A stretch of DNA of 64,000 nucleotides from Planctomyces sp. SH-PL14 (lineage in GTDB: Bacteria > Planctomycetota > Planctomycetia > Planctomycetales > Planctomycetaceae). Shown piece by piece: positions 55,534 to 64,000 of the stretch; positions within the stretch are counted from its first letter, which is position 1; each line of letters starts with the position of its first letter. The stretch is taken from the NCBI RefSeq assembly GCF_001610835.1, contig NZ_CP011270.1:3738001-3802000 (forward strand), written 5' to 3'. Position numbers and translations under genes: made by a program. The notes beneath the pieces are model-generated. The model ran no database searches and was not told where the DNA came from. It saw only the letters and a program-made list of their open reading frames with translations.

Positions 55534-57432
55534 ATGTCCTTCGCCACACCACTCGCGCTTGCCTGGGCGGCCCTCACGGTGCCGGTGGTGATCTTCTATA
55601 TCCTGAAGATCCGACTGCGGCAGGTGCCGGTCTCGACGACGATCTTCTGGCAGCAGATCTACGACGAGAAGAGTCCCCGCTCCCTGTGGCAGCAGCTCCG
55701 GCACTGGCTGTCGCTTCTCGTGCAGCTCGTGTGGCTGATGCTCCTCGTCCTCGCACTCGCGGAACCGTTCTTCCGCTCCGACGGCTGGCAGCCCCGGCGG
55801 GTGGTGCTTGTCATCGACAACTCCGCCAGCATGAACGCGACCGACGTCGCCCCGACCCGGCTTGCGGCTGCTAAGGCCGCCGCGGCCAGGCAGGTGGCGT
55901 CGCTGCGGCATCAGGATGAGTTCGCGATTCTCGCCGCCGGAACGCAGCCCCGCGTCGTGTGCGGGCTGACCAGCCATGAGCGGACACTCCAGGATGCGAT
56001 CGACTCGATCGGCAAGACCGATGGCCCGACGAAAGTTCCCGAGGCGGTCGAGCTCGCGCGGCGACTCCTGGCGGATGCCAAAAACGGTCTCGTGGTCGTG
56101 TATTCCGATGGGGGTTTCGCCGGCAGCGAGGCGCTTGCGGCGGATCCCGTCGTCAAGCTCCATCCGGTCGGGACGGCGTCGGGAAATGTCGGGATCACGC
56201 AGTTCCAGGTCCGGCGGAGTCTTCTCGATCCGATCGGGTACGAGATCCTCGTCGAGATCGTCAACGCCTCGGGCGACCCGGCCGAGGCGCGGCTCGACCT
56301 CGACCTCAACGACCAGCCGGTCGACGTCGTGCCGCTGAAGCTCGCCGCCGGACAGACCTGGAGCCAGACGTTCGAGAAGACGTCGATCGACGGTGGAAGG
56401 CTCGTGGCCCGGCTGAAGCATGATGATCCTCTCGCGGCGGACAACACCGCCCAGGCCCTTCTGCCGAAGCGGGAGATGCAGAAGGTGCTCCTCGTCACGC
56501 CGGGGAACCTGTTTCTCGAGAAGGCGTTCAGCGCGAATCCCCTCGTCGACCTCAAGGTGGTGAAGGAACTCCCGGAGACATTCGAGAAGGGGGTTGTCCA
56601 CGTCTTCCATCGGCTCGTCCCCCCCACGATGCCGCTCGGGAACGCGTTCGTGGTCGATCCGCGAGAAGGGACCGACCTCTGGAAGCTCGGCGAACAGCTC
56701 GACAACCCGATCGTGACGAAGCAGGAGGCCGACTCTCCGCTGATGCAGCACGTCCGGCTGGAGAACGTCCTCCTTCCGCAGGCCCGCCAGCTTACCCCCG
56801 CCGAGGGAGCCGGAGCGAAGGTCCTCGTCGGCGCGGTGTCGGGAGACCCGCTCTACTTCCAGGTCGAGACGCCCGGCCGCCGGACGGCGGTCCTGACGGT
56901 GAACCTCGATGAGGGGGACCTCACGTTCCGGACGGCGTTCCCGATCCTCGTCACGAACGCGCTCGGCTGGTTCGGTGGACAGGCGGGGGAACTGCGGGAG
57001 GCGCTCGTCGCGGGGGCCGTGACCGACGTCACGATCCCGCCGCACGACACCGCCCGGCCGCTGGCGCTCTGGTCCCCCGCGGGGGTCCAGAAGCCGCTCC
57101 CGGCCGGCGCGGAGAAGGCCTCGGTCGGTCCCCTGGATGAGATCGGAGTCTGGAGCCTCCGCCCGGCCGAGGCCGAGGGAACGAAGAAGCCGGTCGGCGA
57201 GACACCGGGAGCCGCGACGGAAGCGGCCGACGCGCCCGCGCTCGAACTGGCCTGCAACCTCGCCAGCCGCGTGGAGGGGGACCTTCGTCCGCCACAGGCG
57301 TGGCGCGAGCTGTCGACGGCGGCGATCGGCGGCGGGACGTTTGTCCGGCCGATCTGGTTCTATCTGATTGCACTCGCGTGGTTCCTCGCCGCGGTGGAAT
57401 GGGTCCTCTACCAGAGGCGGTGGATCGGATGA
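55534..57432 (+). CDS. BatA-like vWA membrane protein (operon 2)
   Basis: This 632-residue protein has the BatA N-terminus with two membrane segments (about 7-24 and 59-77) separated by a basic loop. The vWA domain has an intact metal site DNSASM (Asp95, Ser97, Ser99). A beta-rich region follows, with one membrane segment near the C-terminus (about 608-624, FYLIALAWFLAAVEWVLY). The ATG lies 13 bp after the second repeat element and has only a poor ribosome site. The stop overlaps the next start (ATGA). It probably displays its vWA domain outside the cytoplasm. Confidence 0.88.
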   Translation: MSFATPLALAWAALTVPVVIFYILKIRLRQVPVSTTIFWQQIYDEKSPRSLWQQLRHWLSLLVQLVWLMLLVLALAEPFFRSDGWQPRRVVLVIDNSASMNATDVAPTRLAAAKAAAARQVASLRHQDEFAILAAGTQPRVVCGLTSHERTLQDAIDSIGKTDGPTKVPEAVELARRLLADAKNGLVVVYSDGGFAGSEALAADPVVKLHPVGTASGNVGITQFQVRRSLLDPIGYEILVEIVNASGDPAEARLDLDLNDQPVDVVPLKLAAGQTWSQTFEKTSIDGGRLVARLKHDDPLAADNTAQALLPKREMQKVLLVTPGNLFLEKAFSANPLVDLKVVKELPETFEKGVVHVFHRLVPPTMPLGNAFVVDPREGTDLWKLGEQLDNPIVTKQEADSPLMQHVRLENVLLPQARQLTPAEGAGAKVLVGAVSGDPLYFQVETPGRRTAVLTVNLDEGDLTFRTAFPILVTNALGWFGGQAGELREALVAGAVTDVTIPPHDTARPLALWSPAGVQKPLPAGAEKASVGPLDEIGVWSLRPAEAEGTKKPVGETPGAATEAADAPALELACNLASRVEGDLRPPQAWRELSTAAIGGGTFVRPIWFYLIALAWFLAAVEWVLYQRRWIG

Positions 57433-60143
57433 CTGGATGGGCCCTCGAACTGACGCACCCGCTCCGGCTCCTCGGTCTCGTGGCCGTACCGGTGCTCGTC
57501 TACTACTTCTATCGGAGCCTCGCCGACTTTCCGCGGTCCCAGCGGCTCGTGTCGCTGGTGGTCCGCTCCGTAATTGTGCTCCTGCTGGTCCTCTCGCTCG
57601 CGGGGCTGACGCTCTCGCGGCCGACGCAGGAGCAGTTCATCGTCCTCGCCGTTGACCAGAGCCAGAGCATCGGGACCGAGGCGGAGCCGGCTCTCCGGAA
57701 GCTTGTCGAGGAGGCGGCACAGAAGGCGGGGAAGAACAAGATCGCCTTCCTGCCGTTCCAGGCGGCCCCGGGAAAGTTCTCGAACGATCCCGCGCCGTTC
57801 CTCAAGAAAGCGGACGAGGCCGCGAGCGAGAAACCCGCGGCGGAAGCTCCGGGAACGCCTCCGGCCGAAGCCGTTCCCGCCGTCCCTCCCGCGCCGACGG
57901 GTCCTACTCCGGGGACCGACATTGAGGCCGCGATCGAGGCCTCGCTCGCCTCGATCCCTCCCGGCTACGTCCCGCAGATCCTGCTTCTGAGCGACGGCAA
58001 CCAGACCCGCGGCGATGCGCTCCGGACGGCGCTTCAGGCGAAGGTCCCGATCTCGACGATTCCGCTCCCGACCCGCAGCGAGCCCGAGGCCCAGGTCTCG
58101 GCGGTCGCGCTCCCCGCCCAGGTCCGCCAGGGGGAGCCGTTCCACGTCGAAGTCGTGATTGACTCGAACCACGACGACGAAGGGCTGATCCAGGTCTACC
58201 GCGGCGACCACCAGGTCGTCAGCGAGCGGAAGCCCATCAAGAAAGGGGAGAACCGGTTCCGGTTCCAGCAGTCGATCGAGAGCGAGCGGCTGGCGAACTT
58301 CACGGTCCGTCTCTCCGGCATGAAAGAAGACACGCTCCTCGACAACAACACCGACAGCGGACTCGTCTACACCGCTGGGAAGCCGCGGGTCCTGATCGTT
58401 GAGAGCAATCCCAAGCTGATCCGGGAGTTCGTCGCGGCCCTTGAACAGGAAGAGATCCAGGCGGACGTCCGCCCCCCCGCGGGGATGCCCGACAACCTGT
58501 CGGACCTCCAGAACTACGAGATGCTGATCCTCTCGAACGTCCCCGCGACCGTCCTGTCGCAGCAGCAGATGGAGATTGCCCGGACGTATGTGCAGGACCT
58601 CGGCGGGGGGCTGATGATGCTCGGCGGCGAGCAGTCGTTCGGCCTGGGGGGCTACTACAAGTCGGTCCTGGAAGAGGTCCTCCCGGTCCGGAGCGACTTC
58701 GAGAAGGAAAAGGAAAAGCCGAGCCTCGGGATGGTCCTCGTCATCGACAAGTCGGGCTCCATGAGCGGCGACAAGATCGAGATGGCGAAATCGGCGGCCC
58801 GCGCGGCGGTCGAGCTGCTCGGCAACCGGGACATGGTCGGCGTCGTCGCCTTCGACGGCGAGACCTACGTCACGAGCGAGCTGCAGTCCGCGTCCAACAA
58901 GGGGCGGATCAGCGACGAGATCAGCCGGATCGACGCCGGCGGCGGAACGACGATGTACCCCGCCATGGAGAAGGCGTACGAGATGCTTCAGTCCGCTCCG
59001 GCGAAGATCAAGCACGTCATCATGCTGACTGACGGCGTTTCCTCTCCCGGCGATTTCGAGGGGCTCGCCGGGACGATGGCCCAGTCGAAGATCACGGTCA
59101 GTACGGTCTCGATCGGGGCGGATGCCGCGGCGGATGTCCTCGAGGGGATCGCCAAGATCGGCCAGGGGCGGTACTACTTCACCGACGATCCGGCCAACAT
59201 CCCGCAGATCTTCGCCAAGGAGACCGTGACAGCGAGCAAGAGCGCGATCGACGAGCAGCCCTTCATCCCGCAGGTCGTCCGGGCCTCGCAGGCGATGCGG
59301 GGAATCGACCTGGAGAACGCGCCGTTTCTTCTGGGCTACGTCATGACCCGCCCCAAGCCGACGAGCGAAGTCATCCTCTCGACCGAGAAGGGAGATCCGC
59401 TCCTGTCGTGGTGGCGGTACGGCCTGGGGATGTCGGTCGCCTTCACGTCGGACGCCAAGAGCCGCTGGGCGGCCGAGTGGCTGACGTGGCCCGAGTTCGC
59501 CAAGTTCTGGGCGCAGGTCGTCCGGCAGGCGATGCGGAAGAGCGACGCCAAGGGGGTCTCGGTCGAGGTCGCTCAGAAGAGCGGGACCGCGACCGTCACG
59601 CTCGACGCCGTCGATGCCGCGGGGCGGTTCCTCAATCAGGCCGAGACCGAGATGACGGTGATCGATCCGCAGCTCGGAAACCGCAGGATCTCGCTCCAGC
59701 AGTCGGCGCCGGGGCGGTACGTCGCGACCTTCGACACGCCGCGGAGCGGGGCGTACCACATCGAGCTGACCCAGAAGAAAGACGGCCAGGTCCTCTACCG
59801 CCAGTCGCGGGGGCTGACGGTCGGCTACAGCGACGAACTCCGGCTGCGGCCCCCCAACGAGGCGCTCCTCAAGAGCGTCGCCGAAGCCTCCGGCGGGCGG
59901 TTCCAGCCGACCGTCGACCAGATCCTGGAACCGACCGAGCGGACCGCCCTGCGGCCGACGCCGCTGTGGCCGTATCTCGTGACGCTGGCGGCCGTTCTGC
60001 TCGTCCTCGACGTTTTCCTCCGGCGGGTCGACGTCGGCCTGATGCTCGGACGGCGCCCTGCTGCCGTCCCGCTCCGGCCGGGCCGCGGCGAGGCGCCCCG
60101 GACCGCCTCGCGGAACCGCCGCCGACGGGCGGACGCCGTCTGA
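57429..60143 (+). CDS. Membrane protein with two vWA domains and a GATase-like core
   Basis: This 904-residue protein has two N-terminal membrane segments (about 13-28 and 42-60). A first vWA-like domain follows (DQSQSI, Asp76/Ser78/Ser80) with a proline/alanine-rich insert. A class-I glutamine-amidotransferase-like region comes next (about 315-425, DLGGGLMMLGGEQSFGLGGY) without a visible catalytic Cys. Then comes a second, intact vWA domain (DKSGSM, Asp440/Ser442/Ser444; TDG further on) and a final membrane segment (about 855-870). ATG 57429 overlaps the previous stop. It closes the MoxR operon 2 core. The plan matches planctomycete MoxR-cluster vWA proteins of unknown function. Confidence 0.87.
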   Translation: MTGWALELTHPLRLLGLVAVPVLVYYFYRSLADFPRSQRLVSLVVRSVIVLLLVLSLAGLTLSRPTQEQFIVLAVDQSQSIGTEAEPALRKLVEEAAQKAGKNKIAFLPFQAAPGKFSNDPAPFLKKADEAASEKPAAEAPGTPPAEAVPAVPPAPTGPTPGTDIEAAIEASLASIPPGYVPQILLLSDGNQTRGDALRTALQAKVPISTIPLPTRSEPEAQVSAVALPAQVRQGEPFHVEVVIDSNHDDEGLIQVYRGDHQVVSERKPIKKGENRFRFQQSIESERLANFTVRLSGMKEDTLLDNNTDSGLVYTAGKPRVLIVESNPKLIREFVAALEQEEIQADVRPPAGMPDNLSDLQNYEMLILSNVPATVLSQQQMEIARTYVQDLGGGLMMLGGEQSFGLGGYYKSVLEEVLPVRSDFEKEKEKPSLGMVLVIDKSGSMSGDKIEMAKSAARAAVELLGNRDMVGVVAFDGETYVTSELQSASNKGRISDEISRIDAGGGTTMYPAMEKAYEMLQSAPAKIKHVIMLTDGVSSPGDFEGLAGTMAQSKITVSTVSIGADAAADVLEGIAKIGQGRYYFTDDPANIPQIFAKETVTASKSAIDEQPFIPQVVRASQAMRGIDLENAPFLLGYVMTRPKPTSEVILSTEKGDPLLSWWRYGLGMSVAFTSDAKSRWAAEWLTWPEFAKFWAQVVRQAMRKSDAKGVSVEVAQKSGTATVTLDAVDAAGRFLNQAETEMTVIDPQLGNRRISLQQSAPGRYVATFDTPRSGAYHIELTQKKDGQVLYRQSRGLTVGYSDELRLRPPNEALLKSVAEASGGRFQPTVDQILEPTERTALRPTPLWPYLVTLAAVLLVLDVFLRRVDVGLMLGRRPAAVPLRPGRGEAPRTASRNRRRRADAV

Positions 60144-60157
60144 CGTCCCGTTTGGAA

Positions 60158-60184
60158 GCCGCCGGGCCGGGCCGGCACGGCGGC
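60158..60184 (+). terminator. Possible terminator after MoxR operon 2
   Basis: GCCGCCG (60158-60164) pairs with CGGCGGC (60178-60184) around a 13-base GC-rich loop, 15 bp after the vWA gene. A short TTTT occurs 16 bp further on, too far for a textbook rho-independent site. It separates the operon from the predicted promoter at 60225. Confidence 0.35.
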
Positions 60185-60224
60185 AGAACGGGGCTGAACT
60201 TTTCATGAGGCGAACCGAAATCGT

Positions 60225-60254
60225 TTGGGGTTTCCGGAACGGTCCGGGTAGACT
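60225..60254 (+). promoter_or_regulatory. Predicted promoter of the coiled-coil membrane gene
   Basis: TTGGGG (60225-60230), an 18-bp spacer and TAGACT (60249-60254). The -10 context (CGGAACGGTCCGGGTAG, then TTTTGCC) nearly repeats that of the promoter at 52876-52905. The leader to the ATG is about 65 bp. Confidence 0.45.
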
Positions 60255-60325
60255 TTTGCCTGCGTTTCAGGCGGCCGCCATTCCATCGGCCGCGACAACG
60301 GGATGACCATTCGGGTCAGGAGCGG

Positions 60326-61825
60326 ATGATGGGCCAGACGCTGCACTCGCACTTGGAACCGGTCTGCCTTCGGCAGCGGCTCGCTCGCGGGATCGGGTTT
60401 TCCGCCTGGGGACTTCTGGTCGGCTCGGCACTCGCCGCCGTGATCGCCCTCGGGACCTGGGCGTCGGTCGCGGCCTTCCCGCTGTGGCTGGCCCCCGCGC
60501 TCGCGCTCGGCGGTGCCGCCGCGGGCTTCGTGATCGGCTTCGTCTGGCGGAAGGAACTCCACGACGCCGCGGCCGCCATCGACAGCCACTACGCCCTCAA
60601 GGACCGGGCCGCCACGGCTCTCGAGTTCCAGGGCCGCCGCGACGTCACACCAGCGCAGCAGCTCGCCTTCGACGACGCCCTGACGCATATGTCCCGCGTG
60701 AAGGCGAACGAGGTGGTCCCCTTCCGCATGCCGCGGGTCCTGCCGTACGCCCTCGGGTCGGTCGCGGTGATGGCCGCCGTCGTGGTTCTGGCGGTCCTGA
60801 ATGCCCCGGCGGAGGCCAGCATTCCGGAGCCGCTCGACGTCGTGGTCGCTCAGGCGGACCGGATTGCGGAAGAAGTGAAGGAGCTCGAGGAGTTCGCCCA
60901 GAAGGAGCAGGACCCCGAAGTGGAAAAGCTCGTGCAGGAGCTGAAAGAGGCCCTGCAGGAACTGAAGGAGCCGGGGACCGATATCCGGGAGGCGATGGCC
61001 AAGCTCTCCGAGATGCAGGCCGCCCTCCAGGCGGAACAGGCGAAGCACAACGTCGCCGCAGTTGACGCCAACATGAAGGCGGCCGGCGAAGCGCTCGCTC
61101 TCGCCGAGCCCCTGGCCGAAGCGGGCCAGGCGCTGGCGGCGGGGGACTATGACAAGGCGGCCCAGAAGCTCGAAGAGCTGACCGATCCGCAGCTCGACCG
61201 GCAGACCGAGAAGGCGGTGAAGGAGAAGTTGGAAGCGGTCGCCAAAAAGGCCGGGAGCGACGGGCAGAACTCGCTCAGCAAGGCGACCGGCGAGATGTCG
61301 CAGGGCCTCGGCGAGAAGGGGGGCCAGTTCTCGGAAGGAAGCAAGAAGCTTGCTGGCGAAGCCAAGAAGCAGAGCAAGCGGAAGAAGCTGACCGACCTCC
61401 TGATGAAGCAGTGTAACTGCCTCGGCGAGTGCAAGAGCGAGTGCGAGGGGAGCTGCAAGTCGACCGCCAAGTCCAGCAGCAAGGGGAAGGGCGGCAAGAA
61501 CTGGGGTCTCGCCGCCAGCGGCAACGAGGCGGGCGAGCAGACCGCCGCCCTCGGCACGAAGCCGCAGGACAAGCTCAAGGGGCAGCAGTCGGAGGATGGC
61601 GACGTCGAGACCGAGACGACGCACTCGCCCGAAGGGGAGCAGCAGGCCCAGCGGCAGTATCGCGAGAACCACGCCAAGTATCAGAAGATGGCCGAATCGG
61701 TCCTCGACAACGAGCCGATTCCGCTCGGGCACCGGCAGACGATCCGCAAGTACTTCGAGTCGATCCGCCCCAATGACGCGGCGACGGACGAAGTCGAGCG
61801 CCGCACCGCTCCGGCCGCGAACTGA
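60326..61825 (+). CDS. Coiled-coil membrane protein with a cysteine cluster
   Basis: This 499-residue protein matches no family I can name with confidence. It has two N-terminal membrane segments (about 26-44 and 49-70), a further one (about 136-154), then a long charged helical region (about 165-350) rich in Glu, Lys and Ala, probably coiled coil. Next comes a striking cysteine motif C-x-C-x3-C-x3-C-x3-C (Cys363, 365, 369, 373, 377) and a low-complexity, Ser/Lys/Gly-rich part. The tail keeps a segment (YREN-to-IRKYFESIRP) like that at the end of proteins in other MoxR clusters. It has its own likely promoter after MoxR operon 2. A metal site or disulfide knot are both possible for the cysteines. 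Confidence 0.75.
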   Translation: MMGQTLHSHLEPVCLRQRLARGIGFSAWGLLVGSALAAVIALGTWASVAAFPLWLAPALALGGAAAGFVIGFVWRKELHDAAAAIDSHYALKDRAATALEFQGRRDVTPAQQLAFDDALTHMSRVKANEVVPFRMPRVLPYALGSVAVMAAVVVLAVLNAPAEASIPEPLDVVVAQADRIAEEVKELEEFAQKEQDPEVEKLVQELKEALQELKEPGTDIREAMAKLSEMQAALQAEQAKHNVAAVDANMKAAGEALALAEPLAEAGQALAAGDYDKAAQKLEELTDPQLDRQTEKAVKEKLEAVAKKAGSDGQNSLSKATGEMSQGLGEKGGQFSEGSKKLAGEAKKQSKRKKLTDLLMKQCNCLGECKSECEGSCKSTAKSSSKGKGGKNWGLAASGNEAGEQTAALGTKPQDKLKGQQSEDGDVETETTHSPEGEQQAQRQYRENHAKYQKMAESVLDNEPIPLGHRQTIRKYFESIRPNDAATDEVERRTAPAAN

Positions 61826-61893
61826 CCTCCCGTCCGCGGCCGCGGCGCGGCTCGCCTGCGAACGCCCGGCAGTCCGGTGGCGGCGGCCGGGAA

Positions 61894-64000
61894 TCAACGG
61901 CTCCGCACCTGCGTCACGACTCCCATGAAGTGATCGGGATCGTGCGGGCTCAGCGGGATTCGAGTCACGGAGAGGGTCGGCGAGATCACCGTCAGGACCT
62001 CGCTGGTCGTGGACGTGAGGAACGTCTTGATTTCCGCGGCGCTGGGGAACCCGGGATCCCCCTGGGCGAGGGGCAGTAGTCCCCGTTCCGGCGTGAACTG
62101 CATCCGCGGGCGGCCGGTCTCGTCAGTCAGCCAGATGACGACGTGCTGGTTGGACGCGGCCGGCAGGTGGTCGCGGAGGATCTTCTCCAGGTCGCATTCG
62201 ATCGCGACCCCGCCGACTTCGCTCCGCCGGTTCTCGTCATAGACCCCGATCCCCGCCACGAGGCATCGTCCGACCGGCTCCTTGCCCGCCGCGGGAGTCC
62301 CTTCGGCCGCGGACGGCTCGACCGACGTCATCCGGCCCGGCATCCCGACATAGACGTCCCGGCGGGCGAGTTCCGAGATCGCCGGGAGGTGTCGGCCGAA
62401 GAACTCCCGCAGATCGCTCTGCAGGGCGACGGGCCGCGCCAGCGGGTTCTCGGCGCGGACGGGACGTCCCTTCGCGGCCGGCTCCTCGATCCAGTACGTG
62501 ACCGCCATGTAGCTCGGATTGGCGTCGATCAGCCCCCGGTAGATCCGCGTGAGCCGCTGCGTCCACTGGGCTTCCGCTTTCGCATCCTTCTGCTGGCGGG
62601 CTTCCAGCAGGTCCTGCACCAGCGGGACCGTCGACATGAAGCGGACGTTGTCGCGGAGGGCGTGGATCTCGTGCGTCAGGCGGGCTTCCAGTTCCCGCGT
62701 GTCGTCCGCCAGCACCTGCAGCCGCAGCTGGCGCTCGGCCAGCCGCTTCTGGTATGCGTCGGCCGATCCGAGGGAGATCAGCACCGCCAGGAGGACCGTG
62801 AAGAAGGCGATCACGGAGGAGAGGACGCGGTGGCGGCCGATCCAGCGGTGCAGGCGTTTGAACGTCGGCTCCTCGGCGGCGGAGATCGGCTGGTCGGCCA
62901 TCCACCGCTGCACGTCGTCCGAGAGAGCGGAGACCGAGGCGTAGCGCTGGCGGCGATCGCGGGACATCGCCTTGAGGCAGATCGCCTCGAGCGACGGCGA
63001 GACCTGGGGGTTGAGCTTCCGCGGGGGCGCGGTCCGCGGGTCGGCGATCGCGTCCAGAAGGGCCGCGATCCGGTTGTCGCCGGGCAGGGACTGGTGGCTC
63101 ATCTCATGCGGGGCGTACCCGGTCAGGATGGCGAACAGGATCGCTCCCAGGCCGTAGATGTCGGTCAGTTCGTCGATCTCGTCCACCCGCCCGGACGCCT
63201 GCTCGGGCGACATGTACATAGGGGTCCCCATGACCTGGCCCGCCAGCGTGACGTCGAGGCTGTCGAGGCCCTGCCCGGAATGACCGGACGCCAGGTAGCG
63301 GTCCGGATCCTCCATCCCCAGGACCTTGGCCAGCCCCCAGTCCAGGACGACCACCTGCCCGAAGTGGTCGAGCGCGATGTTCTGGGGCTTCAGGTCGCGG
63401 TGGATGACCTTGTGGGAATGGGCGTAGGCCACCGCCTGGCAGACGCTGACGAAGGCGACCAGCAGGCGGTGGAAGTCGAGCGGGTTCTCCGTGCTTCCTT
63501 CGCGGCGGTCGTGGTATTCGCGGATCGCGTCGTCCAGCGTCTGGTTGCCGAGGAACCGCATCACGTAGAACAGCCGTCCGTCCCCCTCGTTCTCCCCCAG
63601 GACGTGGAGGGGGACGATGCTGGGATGGTCCAGCCGGCCGGTGATCTCCGCCTCCCGCCGGAAGCGGGCGGTGACGACCGAGTGGGCGCCGCCCGGACTC
63701 GCGATCTCCTTGAGGGCCACGTAGCGGTTGAGGCTGGTGTCGATCGCCAGCCAGACGGTCCCCAGCCCTCCCTGCCCCAGCTTGCGCAGCAGCCGGAACT
63801 GGGTCTTGAACGTGCGGACTTCTTCTCCCACGACCTCCTTGGGGATCAGCGAGAGCCCCAGGACCTTCGCCACGCCCCCCGTCGGGTCGATCCGGTCGAG
63901 CAGGGTCGAGGTCCGCCGGGCCACCGTCGAGACGACGCGGTCGCCGCTCCCCCGCTGCGCGTCGGCGCTGAAGAACCGCTGGCTCTCCTGTTCGGCCTGG
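61894..64000 (-). CDS. Ser/Thr protein kinase with membrane anchor and Cache-like sensor (partial)
   Basis: The frame is open to the window edge, so the N-terminus is cut; a GTG at 63924 is not the true start. The kinase domain has GQGGLGTVWLA, the ALKEIA lysine, HRDLKPQNIALD and DWG in place of DFG, plus GTPMYMSPEQASG. One membrane segment follows (VIAFFTVLLAVLISLG). The C-terminal extracytoplasmic region of about 290 residues looks like a double Cache sensor, with long first helices, a YMAVTYW strand and a final CLVAGIGVYDE-containing half. Such receptors join an outside ligand to cytoplasmic Ser/Thr phosphorylation. It converges with the coiled-coil gene across 68 bp. The ligand is unknown. 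Confidence 0.9.
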   Translation of the reverse strand, partial: QAEQESQRFFSADAQRGSGDRVVSTVARRTSTLLDRIDPTGGVAKVLGLSLIPKEVVGEEVRTFKTQFRLLRKLGQGGLGTVWLAIDTSLNRYVALKEIASPGGAHSVVTARFRREAEITGRLDHPSIVPLHVLGENEGDGRLFYVMRFLGNQTLDDAIREYHDRREGSTENPLDFHRLLVAFVSVCQAVAYAHSHKVIHRDLKPQNIALDHFGQVVVLDWGLAKVLGMEDPDRYLASGHSGQGLDSLDVTLAGQVMGTPMYMSPEQASGRVDEIDELTDIYGLGAILFAILTGYAPHEMSHQSLPGDNRIAALLDAIADPRTAPPRKLNPQVSPSLEAICLKAMSRDRRQRYASVSALSDDVQRWMADQPISAAEEPTFKRLHRWIGRHRVLSSVIAFFTVLLAVLISLGSADAYQKRLAERQLRLQVLADDTRELEARLTHEIHALRDNVRFMSTVPLVQDLLEARQQKDAKAEAQWTQRLTRIYRGLIDANPSYMAVTYWIEEPAAKGRPVRAENPLARPVALQSDLREFFGRHLPAISELARRDVYVGMPGRMTSVEPSAAEGTPAAGKEPVGRCLVAGIGVYDENRRSEVGGVAIECDLEKILRDHLPAASNQHVVIWLTDETGRPRMQFTPERGLLPLAQGDPGFPSAAEIKTFLTSTTSEVLTVISPTLSVTRIPLSPHDPDHFMGVVTQVRSR

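Overview
The window is GC-rich bacterial chromosome. Its gene content points to a planctomycete of the order Planctomycetales. It carries DUF1559 pilin-like proteins, DUF1549/DUF1553 with DUF1501, a DUF1592-DUF1552-ankyrin set, a sulfatase next to a formylglycine-generating enzyme, a giant TPR/DUF1583-type protein, and a Pkn-type kinase with DWG in place of DFG. No species can be named from sequence alone.

Layout. 1-3000: an intergenic start, tRNA-Arg(CCG), then a beta-carbonic anhydrase (-) divergent from a LysR regulator (+). 3125-8673: FGE, sulfatase with a strong terminator, and a membrane protein with a spermidine-synthase-like domain. 8803-15287: a tight six-gene MoxR/Bat operon (MoxR, DUF58, DUF4381, a fused BatA/BatB, TPR, BatD-like). 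15468-20742: DUF1592, DUF1552, ankyrin. 20805-24864 (-): galactonate-dehydratase-like enzyme, MFS carrier and ceramidase-like hydrolase, which look like a sugar-acid uptake and use operon. 24997-27019: a PEBP protein, a decayed acyltransferase/AMP-ligase, and an SDR lacking its usual tyrosine. 27367-28380: an SGNH/DUF4886 protein. 28408-37243 (-): a seven-gene operon of DUF1559, DUF1549/1553, DUF1501, EF-hand protein, DUF1559, lipoprotein and PepSY-TM protein. 38209-41173: an NtrC-type histidine kinase and sigma54 activator. 41310-52781: one 3823-residue TPR protein. 52952-60143: a second MoxR operon (MoxR, DUF58, two vWA membrane proteins). 60326-61825: a coiled-coil membrane protein. 61894-64000 (-): a Ser/Thr kinase with a C-terminal sensor, cut by the window edge.

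The most unusual features are repeats. The second MoxR operon is interrupted twice, exactly in its two longer gene junctions, by elements ending in TTAAACACCAAG inverted repeats. The first carries a GxxExxY nuclease-fold gene between 44-bp arms; the second is gene-less. A separate repeat of about 260 bp with inverted ends occurs twice, 10.8 kb apart, once complete and once lacking its right end. Two promoters in the second MoxR region share an almost identical -10 region.
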